Shown: piece after piece, positions 34,560 to 46,724 of the stretch | How the letters are laid out: each line of letters begins with the position of its first letter | Numbering within the stretch: the first letter of the stretch is position 1 | Origin: Epiperipatus broadwayi | Taxonomy: Eukaryota > Onychophora > Udeonychophora > Euonychophora > Peripatidae | Direction: 5' to 3' | Length of the DNA stretch: 64,000 nt | Assembly (NCBI GenBank): GCA_028023455.1 | Contig: JAQFVV010012404.1 | Span: 14,993,000 to 15,056,999, forward strand | Program-made: the position numbers and the translations under genes | The notes under the pieces: model-generated | What the model was told of the DNA's origin: nothing | The model's database searches: none | Seen by the model: only the letters and a program-made list of their open reading frames with translations

Positions 34560-36330
34560 ATGTTTCATTTTACACACACAGATATATATATATATATTGT
34601 AATGGAATATAATATGCCGTTACATTATTTTAAAATGAAAAGATCATAAATAAAAATTGTTTTATTAAAAAGAAAAAACTTAAAAACTGAAAATTGAAAG
34701 TTGTTTAATATATATATTGTCGCGCAGATGGAAAACAAACTATTTTAAGAAAAAGTATTTGAAAGTATTTTTTTTTGTAAAAAAGTAAAAATATAAAGAT
34801 TGATATTTTAAAAATAGAAATAATGTTGATTTCTATAATCTTAGAAAATGGAAATGATTGTTTTATTAATTAAATGATTGTTCTAAAGCACACTAGCTCT
34901 TGGGGCACTCGAATAATTAAATGGTCAGATAAAAGAATAAAAAGAAATTAAATAACCAATGCAAGCACGAAAACCACAGCATGGACCGTAACTGAAACAA
35001 GAGAGGATTAGTGACGTCTTGCTCGTTGAATCCAAAGATTTGATGATAAGAGACTAATGAAAATATAAAAGCCAAATGATTATTATAATTGTTATCTGAG
35101 AGCTGACTATGAATATATCGTTATAACTAGCTTTATTGCAGATTTTCACGATGTGGAAGTCTGCAATAAATTTAATTTTCTGGACAAACAGCTGAGACAG
35201 TTCCTGACCAAATGCATGGCAAGTACCGGTTTCGTTTCAAAGAAGGACAAACAGTCTACAAAAGTGATCACAAAGATGGACCTCTAAATCTGCTCAATCC
35301 GTAAAGTATGAACTCTTGTGTCTATCTAATAAGAACTTTTCTAAAATTGCAATTAATAGCTGAAAATAAGAACAATTATCTGGCCTAAAAACAATTATTA
35401 GTAACTTTTTTTTATGCATCTGTTTAAGCAATCATTTCCATTTCTTTTTTTTGTGTGTGTGTGTTATGTTTTAACTAAAATGTATTAAATTTTAAGTTGG
35501 GGTAGATAGCTATATAGATTCGTTAAATTCGTTTATGTTTATTTTAAAGGGTTAATTTCAGGCTATTTGTTTCATAGTTAGGACGATGCTTGTGGAGGGA
35601 TATGTGGGTGTTTATATTAATGTAATGTGAAGCATATTTAGCATACAGAGCAACATGCCCAACTGAATGCATGACCCCAAAGAGGCAGTCATATTGTTGA
35701 AATGGTCGCAGATGTATTTCCTGCGCCATTGACCCTTTCTAGCTCTATGGACAGGGATTTATAAGTTGGCAGAAAGACCGCTCTCCCCTCATACGTAGCA
35801 CCTTTAAAAAAATTATATACATGATTCCTTAGTCAGACAGATGCACATTCCTGTTCTGGACACGGATCATTTCCTTCAAATAATATCATGCTGTCAGATG
35901 CACATTCCTGTCGGTGTGGTTTTATGCTAGCATCTTCATATTACATTGGTTGCAACTATATATCTGGATGCAGGCATTGGATTTGGCTATGAACTTTTAG
36001 TCTGAGATTGAATGAATGTTTTGATAAGTTTTTAAGTGGAAAAAATCTATGTAGCCTATCTATACTCAACATGCTAAAGTAAAATATAATTAAAATGTCC
36101 ATCTGTGCGGACTTTATTAAACAATAATTTAAATTTAAAAATAATAATAATAACCAATTTAAAACTAATTGTAAAGTCTAAATTTATTCCTCAATTTTAA
36201 ATATAAATATTATATATGTGCGTAAATAAATGTTTGTGTGTTAATTATTGGCAGTGGCTTCTTTTATTTTATTGTTTTAAATATTAATATATTTTGAGAA
36301 TATAAATCTATTAAAACTTATAAAAATGTT
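34560..36330. other. Unassigned stretch with short internal duplications
   Basis: No gene recognised. 34880-35310 and 35560-36000 are GC-richer islands, probably old transposon or LTR-derived DNA. GTCAGACAGATGCACATTCCTGT (about 35833) and GTCAGATGCACATTCCTGT (about 35895) form a short direct repeat 62 bases apart. A TATAAAA-like motif lies near 35067. LTR identity was considered but has no supporting ends. Confidence 0.3.
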
Positions 36331-36339
36331 TAAATCTCT

Positions 36340-36590
36340 GCTACTCTATGAGCTAGTGACATTGGGCTAACGGTCAGAATAAAATATATATAAAAAAAAT
36401 ATTTTTTTTTGAATCTTAACTTACATATCTGCCTACTATATAAATTTTCTAGGTTCAAATGCCTAGATGGCGCCCTTGTAGTGTAGATATGTTAAGACTA
36501 TTCTCCCTGATCATTATAATATATATATATAATTAAGAGAGTAAACCACTCTCCCTAAGACTGTGAATAAGTAAATAATGATATAATAAT
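36340..36590 (+). repeat. tRNA-like SINE, repeat B copy 1
   Basis: GAGCTAGTGACATTGGGCTA resembles a tRNA D-arm/A-box region, and AGGTTCAAATGCCTAGATGG a B-box and acceptor end. A (TA)n run follows at 36518-36531, and then AATTAAGAGAGTAAACCAC..CTAAGACTGTGAATAA. The block from AAATTTTCTAGG (36445) to TGTGAATAA is homologous, in the same order and orientation, to 38507-38645. That makes it a dispersed family rather than chance. Confidence 0.5.
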
Positions 36591-36674
36591 TGTCATTTGC
36601 TCTCACAAGTTTTATTTACTTATATTTTATATATATAATATGTAGATCTTAATACTATGCTTCAATTTATTATA

Positions 36675-36696
36675 CATATATATATATATATATATT
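36675..36696. repeat. (TA)n microsatellite
   Basis: Perfect alternating TA/AT tract of about 20 bases. Confidence 0.85.
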
Positions 36697-36699
36697 GAA

Positions 36700-38490
36700 C
36701 TGGATGCTTTATCCGCTTTAAAGGCAACCATCGCGGAATTAAAACTAACATTTATATTTATAAAGTTTTTAAAAGAAAACTGTATTTAAAAGTTTTGTAT
36801 ATACTTATTTATATTTTGAAATTCTGTGATTTTATTTTTTCAATAGATTTTAGTTTAAAATAATTTTCTTTGAATGCTTGTTTTTTTTTTCATTACAGTA
36901 ATTAAAAGCAAGCAAAGTTTCTTTTTATTTTGTTGAGTTTAATTGATTTTTAAAAGCTGAGACTTATTTTCTCATTTATTTTTTAAAATTAATTTTGAAT
37001 AAGGTAAGAGTCCTAGTCAGATGTTTTTTTAATTAAGATTAAGCAGAAGATAGAGATTTACTCTGGTCAAAATCTTTTAATTAAATATTAGATGGGAGAT
37101 AATTTACATAAATAGCCCTGGGTTTTGGACTGAATTATTATTCGGATTCTCATTCTTATTCAGATTCTTATTGCATTTCTTATTCAAAGTAATTCTAATT
37201 TTCATATCTACTAATTGTTCAATGTGGATCACCAAAGTTGGATTTCTGCAGATTGCTAATAGTATTTACTATTTGCCATGCTAATAGTGACCATCCATTT
37301 GCCATGCCAAAAATACACACCATGAGAAATCTTAACAACATGCAGTGCTAAATCAACCCAAAGATGAATCACATGACATAAAAGCCTAGTCCAGAGCTGA
37401 TCATAAGTATTGCCTTCATACTCCCAGCCAAAGAAATATAACTCAAAACCTTTTAAATGAGCCCTATGCAGATTTGAATTTTGTCTATCCTGCTAGAAGA
37501 AATCAGCCAGACAGAACATTACAGCTCAAGGTAAATGAACATTTTCATATTATAACCATGGCTTAAATCTTATATTAAAGGCTCAACTTAATCTAAAAAG
37601 AAACCCATCTCTATAATAAGTTATGTATACTCATTTAAATATTATTATTCATTAATTATTTTACTATTTATTATGGAAATTGTAGTCTTAGTTTTAAGAC
37701 TTCATATTGTAAATTTATTTTTCTGAGAGTGTAGTGCAAGCTTATATTTTATACTTTATGTTTCTTTTATATTACTATCCATTGATAAATGCTTGGGCAG
37801 ATATTAGTAATTTTCTTTACTCACCTGTCCCTTATTCTTTTGATATAATTAATTTAGGCAATCTGGGTTTGATTTCCTGCAGACCATAAATCTTTTGGCT
37901 AGTGATTTATTGAGTGTATTGTTCTGTTTTTCCTAAATTGCAGTGATTTTGTTTTCTTCTATTTAAGATTACATAAAATCATAATTCTTTCTTATTTTAT
38001 TGTCAGAGTCAGCTATGGGGGTCTTAAACATGGTCTTTTTGGAGCATTTGCAGGTAACATTCTTATGTCCCAATGTTTCTTTTCTGTGTTAAGGAAAGCT
38101 TTCCTGCACTGTTTGTCAACTTCCGTACTAGATCATTCTCTTTTGAAATCTCTAAATAAAGGGAAATTGGAATTTGTTTATATAAATCACTAGCAGGAAG
38201 ACATTATAAATCCTTTTTAAATCTTAGGTGAGAAAGCAAACTTATCTGCCTGGGTATATAATGTTATCTTACTCTCTTACAGTCTCTGATAAACCTGCTG
38301 GAGAAATTTAGGTCAAACTTTCATGCTTTATTTGACTAGTATTTATTTTAAATTTAATAAACTTTAAATTTGTTTATAATTAACTTTAGCTAATGTTTGT
38401 CTATATGTTTTTTTTCAATTTTCTGTACAATGTTAAAGATCTCTTTGTCTCTCTGGGTCTAGGTGTTAGCATTTATCATCATCAATAACT
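36700..38490. other. Non-coding stretch, no gene seen
   Basis: A+T-rich. A GC-elevated island at 37210-37560 (AGTGACCATCCATTTGCCATG, CAAAGATGAATCACATGAC) looks repeat-derived but was not matched to anything else in the window. No coding frame. Confidence 0.4.
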
Positions 38491-38499
38491 TTTTGATCA

Positions 38500-38730
38500 C
38501 CGTAAATTAAATTTTCTAGGTAGTTAGTGACCTAGTGGCACCTTCAATGATCAAAAGAAAATCAAAATGACCAGTACAATATATATATATATATATAATT
38601 AAAAGGAGTAAGTCACCTCGTCAGATTGTGAATAAACCTATATCCATTCATATATAATTGACTTTAAACTACTCTTTCTTAGATTGTGAATAAACCTATC
38701 TCCGTTCATATATAATTGATTTTAGTTAAG
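38500..38730 (+). repeat. Repeat B copy 2 with a 61-bp tandem duplication
   Basis: AAATTTTCTAGGTAGTTAGTGACCTAGTGGCACC, then ATGACCAGTACAATATATATATATATA (38563-38597), then AATTAAAAGGAGTAAGTCACCTC..AGATTGTGAATAAACC parallels 36445-36575. After the (TA)n run, AGATTGTGAATAAACCTATATCC(ATTCATATATAATTGA) at 38622 is repeated 61 bases later as AGATTGTGAATAAACCTATCTCC(GTTCATATATAATTGA) at 38683. Confidence 0.55.
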
Positions 38731-38734
38731 GAAT

Positions 38735-40800
38735 TATTAATGCCATATTTTTATTTGGCTGGTATATTAAGTTCCTCTTGAATTTCTACCAATGTTGGCA
38801 AGGTTAAGCTTTTAGACATCAAATCAAAGACTTACAGATTAGGTAGATTAATTTTGTTATTAATCCTTATGTGATAAATTTAAATAAACAACACTTTTAA
38901 TACAAATGTGCTAGATTTGGTCTTTTTTAATGGTATGAAATGTCACATTTTAATGTGCATGGTAGTCATTTTCTTGAAATGTCCTAGAAATTTTTTGAGT
39001 AATACTTTATAATGTCAGCAATACTGGCTATTTATATAAACATTGAAAACATGAAACTTCTTCAATTTATTTGTATTGCATTTTTATCATACAAAATTTA
39101 TTATTAAACGTATGCTGCATGAAAACATTTCCCTCCTTTGAATCATAATATACATATGATAATAGCAGATTTGATTTGACTGACATTAACCTTCATAAAG
39201 ATTTCATTTTAAAATTGCCCAATTAAATATTTTAACTAATATATATACAGTATACAATTTAAAATTAATTATTAATAATATGTTACCAAAATTTATTTTA
39301 ATTTTTATGTTGAATGAAATTTGTATTTTTGTGATACTATAATTCTGGCACTATCTTTGATATGTCAGAAACAAATTACTGGATTGTCATTTAAAATCTG
39401 ACAAGTAAATATTTTAATTCAGATTTAATAAGTTTTGATCTTATAAAGTTGATTATTAATTGCATAATTCATGAAATCTTCTCCTACTTTAGATTTATGG
39501 TGTAGCACTTTTAATTTGGCGTAGAAGTTTTAATTTCTAATTAATTAATTGAATATTTTAATCAATATATTACACACTTATATCACCATTTAGAGAATAT
39601 TTTTTAATATTTATATAATATAGTAATGATGAACTTTTCTAGCCCCTTTTATTATATATTTAATTAATTGGCACTGTTCAATTCTAATATTGCATATTTA
39701 TGATGAATTTATTAATTTGTAACATTTTTTAGCTTTTTATAAACAGAAGTCTTTCAGATTAATTGTGGTGTTGAAATCTTATTGCTGAATGTTGCTCAAT
39801 TGTATTTATAACATTTTTTCCTTAAGGCATTTATTTGATAGTAAAAACTTGAACTAAAATATAAACTGATATATTAATTTCAAATAAAATCTCTAGACAT
39901 CAGTATCATATGGATTTAACAAAAGACAAAAAATGGAATTTCAAAAGAAATGGGTGAATATGCTTTCAAGTAAAAAGCCTTCATTTTAAAAATAGTTAAG
40001 TGTGTTTATGTGAATTAAGTTTTTGTTTAAAAATTGAAAGTCTTAAGTGTACAATAGTGTGTGTATAGTTGAGCCATGAACTATGTCATATTTTGTTTCA
40101 AGCTTCCCTCACCATTAATGTATATAATGTATAATAGCCACATTTTGTTGATACATATTTATTAGAATAGAATACCTATTGGTATTGAGGTTCAAGTGTA
40201 AAGTAGTTTTCAACATACACATATATATTGTAACCAAATGTAAAAAAGGATAATATGCAAAGATGGTAATCATCATCATTCCCAAATATCACAATCATCT
40301 CAATTAACATTTGTCAATGAACATTAGAGAATTAGTACTGTGTAAAAATAAGTTATATATAACTATTATAAGTTATAAACCTACATCAACAACATTAAAC
40401 ATTAGTAAGATAATCAAGAGTTATCTTTTATAATTAGATATAAGAAGTTCACTATCAAAATATAAGCTAATTATCTAGCCAATGCCAGACTTAGGGCAAA
40501 ATATAAAAGCAATCATCTATCTGCACATACTTAAGAACTAAAACGTCTATCATAATAAAAATTTTGATATGATCATCAATGGCCTGGCCATATGGTATCA
40601 TGAATATACTGAGAGTCTATAGAATAATTTCAAATGAAAAGTGCAATGAATGGGAAGGGTGATCTTGACCTGTACACTATTCAGAGAATTATATAGATGT
40701 TGAAACACAGACATATCCATTAACCATTGTTGCTCATGAATTAGCTCAGACTCACAAGCAACATAGTGACAATGTCTGAATAAAAGAAAGTATAAAAGTA
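38735..40800. other. Non-coding stretch, no gene seen
   Basis: A+T-rich with no supported frame. A minus-strand frame at 40598-40873 overlaps the start of the hairpin element that follows and has no recognisable features. Confidence 0.45.
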
Positions 40801-40809
40801 TGTTTAATC

Positions 40810-41172
40810 CACTATTAAAACAGACAAAACTCTCCATCCAGTAGTGCCATTCAGTGCCAGCCAGAATAATCAATGGATACCAGAAGGCTTATGCATAAAA
40901 TCCCTATCTAGTGCCTACTCATCAATATTTACACACTAGATTTTGGCTTGTGGCCTTCATCAGTGAGGAGCCTTGGATTTGAGAGCACTGCACCAGATCA
41001 TGCAGTGTTCTTAGATACAAAACTCCTCATTGACAAAGACCACAAGCCAGAAACTAGCCCAGGGATATTGGATGAGTAGGCAATATATGGGGATTTTATG
41101 CACAAGCCTTCTGGAATCCATTGATTACTCTGACTTGCACTACTGTATGGAGAGTTGCCTGTTTTAATAACA
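40810..41172. mobile_element. Long hairpin (foldback) element, arms about 180 bp
   Basis: Nearly the whole segment folds on itself. Left-arm blocks such as ATTAAAACAGACAAAACTCTCC, ATCAATGGATACCAGAAGGC, ATGCATAAAATCC, TGCCTACTCATC, GGCTTGTGGCCTTCATCA and GAGGAGCC return in reverse complement on the right: GGAGAGTTGCCTGTTTTAAT, GCCTTCTGGAATCCATTGAT, GGATTTTATGCA, GATGAGTAGGCA, TGACAAAGACCACAAGCC and ACTCCTC. The centre lies near 40996 (AGAGCACTGCACCAGATCATGCAGTGTTCT), leaving a loop of under 15 bases. It is GC-richer than its surroundings. A non-autonomous foldback DNA transposon or an inverted duplication would both give this structure; no target duplication was identified. Confidence 0.75.
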
Positions 41173-41174
41173 GT

Positions 41175-42480
41175 TATGAGAAAGCATAAGAAATGGTGAT
41201 CATGTGATGTTTCATGGTTTAATCTAGTATATGGAAAATAGTTTTACTGGGGCAAGCTACAAATTGCTTAAAGTACAATGCTAGGATGAAATCAAGTTAC
41301 ACACTTCCAATTCACAGAGTAGATTGCTGGATTAATATAAACATCAACACAAAAAATAAATTCAGAATCTGCTTTTAACAATTATTTAAAAAATTGAACT
41401 AATTAATAAGAATTTTCAGAAAAGTATGATAATGTGACAGATCCAAATTTAACACATTTTATATAAGAAATATAATTGCATTTAGCAGACAAGTTTATTT
41501 CCTATTGATTTTTACTAATTAGTTAAGATATGCTTTAACTGAGTTATTCTTCCTTTTTTAATAATTAAATCTGAAAAAAAAAAACCATTAGACAACAAAA
41601 GAAAAAAAATTAAGTTAACTAAATCTTTCTTTTCTTGAAAATGGAAAGGCCCTATACATTTTTTCATTTTGAGAAGAAAAAATAAAATTAAACAAAACAT
41701 ATTTTAACAAAGCAACTTAAAATCAAAATTATTCATTTCTCTAATTATTATCTATATTATAAAACATATTTATATGCAGGTCTGCATATTACAATAACTT
41801 GTAGACATGAATTTTTCTTTTTTAATCTTTTTATATTTAACTAGTTCTATTTCATTTTAAATTAGCTTTTTCTTTTTATAACTTCAAGTATTCAGTTTAA
41901 ACAATCATTTATTGTTCTTCCATTAACTTTTCTTTTTGCATCACTCATTTTGAAATTAATAGTTATTTCCTTTCAAGTGAAGACAGGAGCAGTTTATTAA
42001 TTATTTTTTCCTTTGGTTAGCTTATTTTTTTATACCTTTTTTGTGTAATAATTTTCAGGTCCCATCAATATGGGTATTCACTATTTCAATTAAAAGTTCT
42101 TCCATCAATTTCTTTTTTTTTTGTAGCTCCAAAAGTTCAGTTTGAAATTATAATAATTATTTTCAAGATAAGGTTAACACTAGTTGAATTTGTCCATAAT
42201 GATAATGATTTTTAGATAAACACAGTTTTCCAGATTATACCAGCACAGTCTAGAAATCATGATTTTAAATGGACACACAAGACTTGTTGCAAATTTTTTC
42301 CAGGCATGTTTTCCTTCTTTATCTTCTTTTAGTGAAACAGGTTGTGTGGTTGAATTGATAATGCTAATCTCTTAGTCAAAGCTTAGTTCATGGTTTTTTC
42401 CAACTCCATTTCAAAAATCATTTTTCAAAACTAGTAGTGAAGTCACTCTAAATTTAGACTACAACTTAACTTCTTATTGT
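41175..42480. other. Non-coding stretch with partial internal duplication
   Basis: No gene seen. TTCTTCCATTAACTTTTCTTTTTG (about 41916) and TTCTTCCATCAATTTCTTTTTTT (about 42099), each near a TTCAGTTT(A/G)AA block (41892 and 42136), suggest an old local duplication. The 61-codon minus frame at 41515-41700 has no features. Confidence 0.35.
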
Positions 42481-42504
42481 TCTTCTCTCATAAGGTGAGC
42501 TGCC

Positions 42505-42600
42505 ACTACTGTTTTTTTCAACAGCTAGACTCAATCTTCTATTTCTGTTCTTATCTCAACAATTGGATTAAGACTTCTGCTACTGACAAAACATGGAAGT
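42505..42600. repeat. Minisatellite-related block 1 (CAACAGCT..GATTAAGACTTCTGCT)
   Basis: TTTTTTTCAACAGCTAGACTCAATCTTC and TCTCAACAATTGGATTAAGACTTCTGCTACT are two diverged units of about 40-45 bases. They match the longer array at 63820-63960. The match between two places 21 kb apart shows a dispersed repeat rather than local slippage. Confidence 0.5.
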
Positions 42601-42604
42601 CTAA

Positions 42605-43670
42605 TGCTTGCCCCTAATATTTAACACAGGTCCTATATCCACCCAATCAGAGGCTATCTTAGATATGATATTAGTAAGTCTGGATCAATTGTCATTTTAC
42701 AAAAATATTTCCCTTTTTTATTTAATTAAAAATTTTAATTATACAGTAATTATTAGAATTCCTTTGCAGTTATTTCCTTCTTAATTATTAGAAATAAATA
42801 ATTCTTTAATTAGTTAAATATTCTTTCATTTCTATAGACAGATAGAGAGAAAAAAACAAATCTATCTTAATTAATTAAATACAGGATTTTTTCTAAAAAG
42901 GTTTATAATTGCTAAACATTATTTAAAGATTTTATCTACTTTAAAAAATTTTTTTTTAAAAAAGAAAAATAAACTTATAGGCAAAAAATTATTTTTTTTA
43001 CTTTTTTCTTATACTCTTCTTTCTCTTTTATAACAAATATTCTTAACAAATATTAATTATTTATATTCTCATTATTTAAAATGGTTGCCATTTGCCATAT
43101 GATCAATTAAGAAATATAATTCTTTCAATAAGGTAATAATTGCTATTCTGAACAAAAAAACATGAGAAGAAATAATTCTCAATATATATAACACAGATAC
43201 TTTATATATATGTATTAACAAAAATTTAAAAAGTAATACTATAATTAATTATTAATGAAAAATTGAGAGGATCATACTTAAATATCTTTTCCTGAATATG
43301 TATTCTGTCAGGCATTCACTGAAAGAAGAAAAATTCCAAAAAGAAACTAATTACCATATTTTTATTTTTTAAATAAGTAAATAGAAAAATGTCTGATTTT
43401 TCTCACTATTAATTAAATGTGATATAGGCAATTTACTTTTCAGTAACTTTTTTCTTTCTTATAGAAATAGAATAATCTAATCTCTTTAACAAGATATTAT
43501 GATCTCTCTCTTTTTTTTTTAAGTTAGCATTATTTTTAAGTAATTTCTGTTAGAAAATAATTTATTATGCAAAATACTACACATCAAATTTGACAAGAAT
43601 AATAAAGGAATATTTTAATGTATGTGTTTTTAATGTAAATCAAATAAATTTTTGTTAATATATATATATA
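42605..43670. other. Non-coding stretch, no gene seen
   Basis: Very A+T-rich (homopolymer T and A tracts at 42945-42965 and 43511-43520). No supported frame or element. Confidence 0.5.
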
Positions 43671-43675
43671 ATTGT

Positions 43676-43860
43676 GTACAGTGCTCAGAGAAAAAAAGGC
43701 TCCTCAAATATAATAAAATTTGTGAATTTTAATGATCTTTTGTTTATTTATTTATATATTTTTTTTCTTTGGTTATTATATAATTGAAATAGTTAAATAG
43801 AATGTAGTTCATGGCTTCACTGTATATATATGTTTTTGTAAAATTAAATGAAGGAAATGT
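43676..43860 (+). repeat. Dispersed repeat A, copy 2 (left part)
   Basis: Starts GTACAGTGCTCAGAGAAAAA, the reverse complement of the right end of copy 1 at 22814-22846, and contains GTAGTTCATGGCTTCACTG in the same orientation as copy 1. The right terminal repeat is missing, so this copy is truncated or diverged at its 3' side. Confidence 0.5.
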
Positions 43861-44369
43861 TCAAAATAACAGTATAATATTTAGATAAGATTTTAATATT
43901 TGTTGCTTTTTTTATATGAAAAATTCAAGTCAAGAAAAATGTAGTAATGTTAAACAAGAAATTGTTATTGGCAATATATCAATAATATGTTAATTGTTAA
44001 TTAAGATTCTTTTTTAAAATAAATTTTAAAACATAATTTTGTTGCTTTATATATTTATAAAGATTTATTCTAGTGATAACAATGAAGTTTAAATAAATTA
44101 TTTTATTCAAAACTATATTTTTAACATCCAAGATAAAAAAGGAAAAGCTATTGTTCTGATTACATATTTCAATTCATTACTTTTTTTATATTTGCGAATT
44201 TTATATTATTTCAAATGCATTCCTGTCATCCAGAATAACAACAAATCAAACAGATTGTTTTGAATACCTATTTCAATTACTTTATTTTTTGGCATTTGAG
44301 CTGGGAAGTGGAAGTCATTAGTTTTATTCTCTCATTTTTACCAATCCCACAAAATCATCTGCTTGTAAG

Positions 44370-46720
44370 GCATCTTAGATTATCAGAAGATTTAAGGGAA
44401 ATTGAAGCTGTCCAAGTTGGCCACCAGAGAAAAGCAGCTAGATTGAAAGCAGTACTACCCAGATATAATTATTTTTCTGATAGGGTTGGAATTATTCACT
44501 ATTATATACAATACCATATGTAACAAATGACAAAATATATCAGATTAAATGTTATCCAGTGCCATACCAGTACCAAGCAAAATTTGAGGGAGTTGTATTA
44601 AATAATGAATGATTAGTCACTTCCAAATGTCATTCCCATGCAATTACCCATTAGTGTAATAAAAAAAAAAGATAGCTCTTCCAACTGTGCTTGGAATTAG
44701 ATGGTTTAATAAAATAACCATACCAAATAATAACATTCCAATTCATAACTTCTAAGTGAAATTTAAAAGAAAAACTGTGCACTATATTCAGTTATTTGTA
44801 GATAGAATTTCTTCCAGAGGATACAAAGTATCCAGTAATTTGCTATACTGGTTTTTCATGCCAGTTCAATAGGATGCCTTTTGGATTTACACATAGTGGG
44901 ACTGGTCTGTTAAGATGCTATATTATGTTCTATTTCCTGAGATTAAGAATGTTACAACAATGTTTATAAATTATTAAACACTTAAGAGTTTTTCAATGAA
45001 TACCATATTATATGAGTCAGGATCAAATTCAAATGTCTTTGAGAATAGTGAAATACTGTTTTTGTGGCATTTCATTAGAAGAGGTGTATAAATGCATTCA
45101 GATAAAAGAAATACTATTAAGTCACCTTTTTACATTAAGGAATTGGAAATAAATTGGGTCTTTTTTTGGGTTGTATAATTTTTAACATAGACTCCATATC
45201 TATTAAAAACCCAAAGGTTGATAGGGCATCATTTCTCATGGAAGTGGTCGTAATATTATCAAGTCTTCGAAATATTAACAAAAAATTTCTGAAAGAAATT
45301 ATATTATTTTGACATCATGAAATCTTTCTAATGTCAAATGGACAGCACTATCTATAGATAGAGACAATGTTGTTAAAATTCAACAACACTTTCCAAAGAT
45401 GTTATCAGTAGAATGTGACTGCATTCAGAGTTGAATTAAATGGGGAATGGGGAAAATGCTTGTCTTTTATATAAAGCATTCCAAAAGTTTCAGCAGTTTT
45501 CTTTAGGTTCAGAAATGATTGACATCAGAAAATACAAAAACCTGGAATTTTTAAAATCACAATTAATTGACCTGCAGTCAGCTAGTTTGATGGAATTTAC
45601 TATTACAAGAATTTAACTAAACTGTAGATATGTACTGGAATGAAAGAATGTTGTGGCTGATTCAGTACAAGATGATGTACCAAGTTTGCAAAAAATACAG
45701 CGACAAATACAGGCGATGATTTATATAAAAACACCATTGTAAATTGAAAGATAAGTTACTAATATATCAATGAAAATAGAAAGGATATCTGCAGCTATTA
45801 TCTACATGCACTGCTTATATGGCTGTTATAGACCTAGTAAAATGGAGCAGTTGATTCTCATGGCATTTTGAGACTCAGATATATAATGATATTTATTGCT
45901 TATAGACAATTATGAAGTTTATATAAGATTCAAACCATCAAACAAAATCTTGAGAAAATATTGTGTGACCCATAAATTTTAGTGCTTACCCATTAATTAA
46001 TATGGACAATTGCTTATATGCAAAAGCATGTATTATTTAGTTGTGACCTATAAATTTCTTACCAAGTATGTGGTTGCATATTCTTTGCAGAAAGCTAATA
46101 CCAGGGTCAAAAATCAGGTTTTAATAGTGCAACAACTTCCCATTATAGGAAGCCCAAAACAAGTTCAACAGATCATAGTACACTCTTTATATTCTCTGAA
46201 TGACCATATTGAATATTTGAAATGGATATCTGTCATATTCTGGCACAGGGGATTCTCAGTTTAAACCTTGCAAGCATGTCATGTGGAAAATGGGCCCATT
46301 ATTCAAAGTATATACAAATTATGTTTATAGGCGATCAGTTGATTGGTCATATAAGTTATCACATGAAGGACTCAGAATGAGACTGCAGATTTACACCCAA
46401 CTGGGTTGTATTTTAAATATCATACTATTATATTATTAAAAATTACAATACACAGTATACATGAAATTATAAACACATAACACAATAGGGAAAAAACTCA
46501 ATATGACAAAAGAGATTAAACAGAAACAAGAGAGATATGGAGTTCCCATAAGTACAATGTTGATGATAAGGTGTTTGTCAAGATATCCAGTTAATCATCC
46601 AGAGAAAAATATAAGTTTTCAGACATATAGGGTCCTTACAGTATTGCTAGAATTATGAAAAAAATGCTTCCATGTTTAAAAGATGAAAGAATAAAGGGTA
46701 TCTATAATACCTAGCTCCAG
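44370..46720 (+). mobile_element. Gypsy-like LTR retrotransposon remnant 2 (RT to integrase end)
   Basis: Frames are heavily broken, but Gypsy motifs occur in order. At about 44550 CYPVPYQYQAKFE marks the start of the RT domain. At 44862-44900 QFNRMPFGFTHSG is the diagnostic RT block (family MPFGL.NA). The catalytic YxDD that should follow near 44950 is not readable. At 45653-45667 VADSV is the end of RNase H (family N.VADALSR). From about 46490 a basic stretch and then GPYSIARI (46631-46654) fit the C-terminal end of integrase. Gag and the integrase catalytic core are not recognisable and no LTRs were identified. A reading frame at 44260-44523 leads into the element and may be pol-derived. 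Confidence 0.65.
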
Positions 46721-46724
46721 AAAC

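Noticed and set aside
34690-35330. Solo LTR
   Set aside because: A TATA-like motif and GC-richer patch are present, but no TG...CA ends or target duplication could be defined.
40598-40873. 91-codon minus-strand gene
   Set aside because: Overlaps one arm of the long hairpin and has no recognisable motif.
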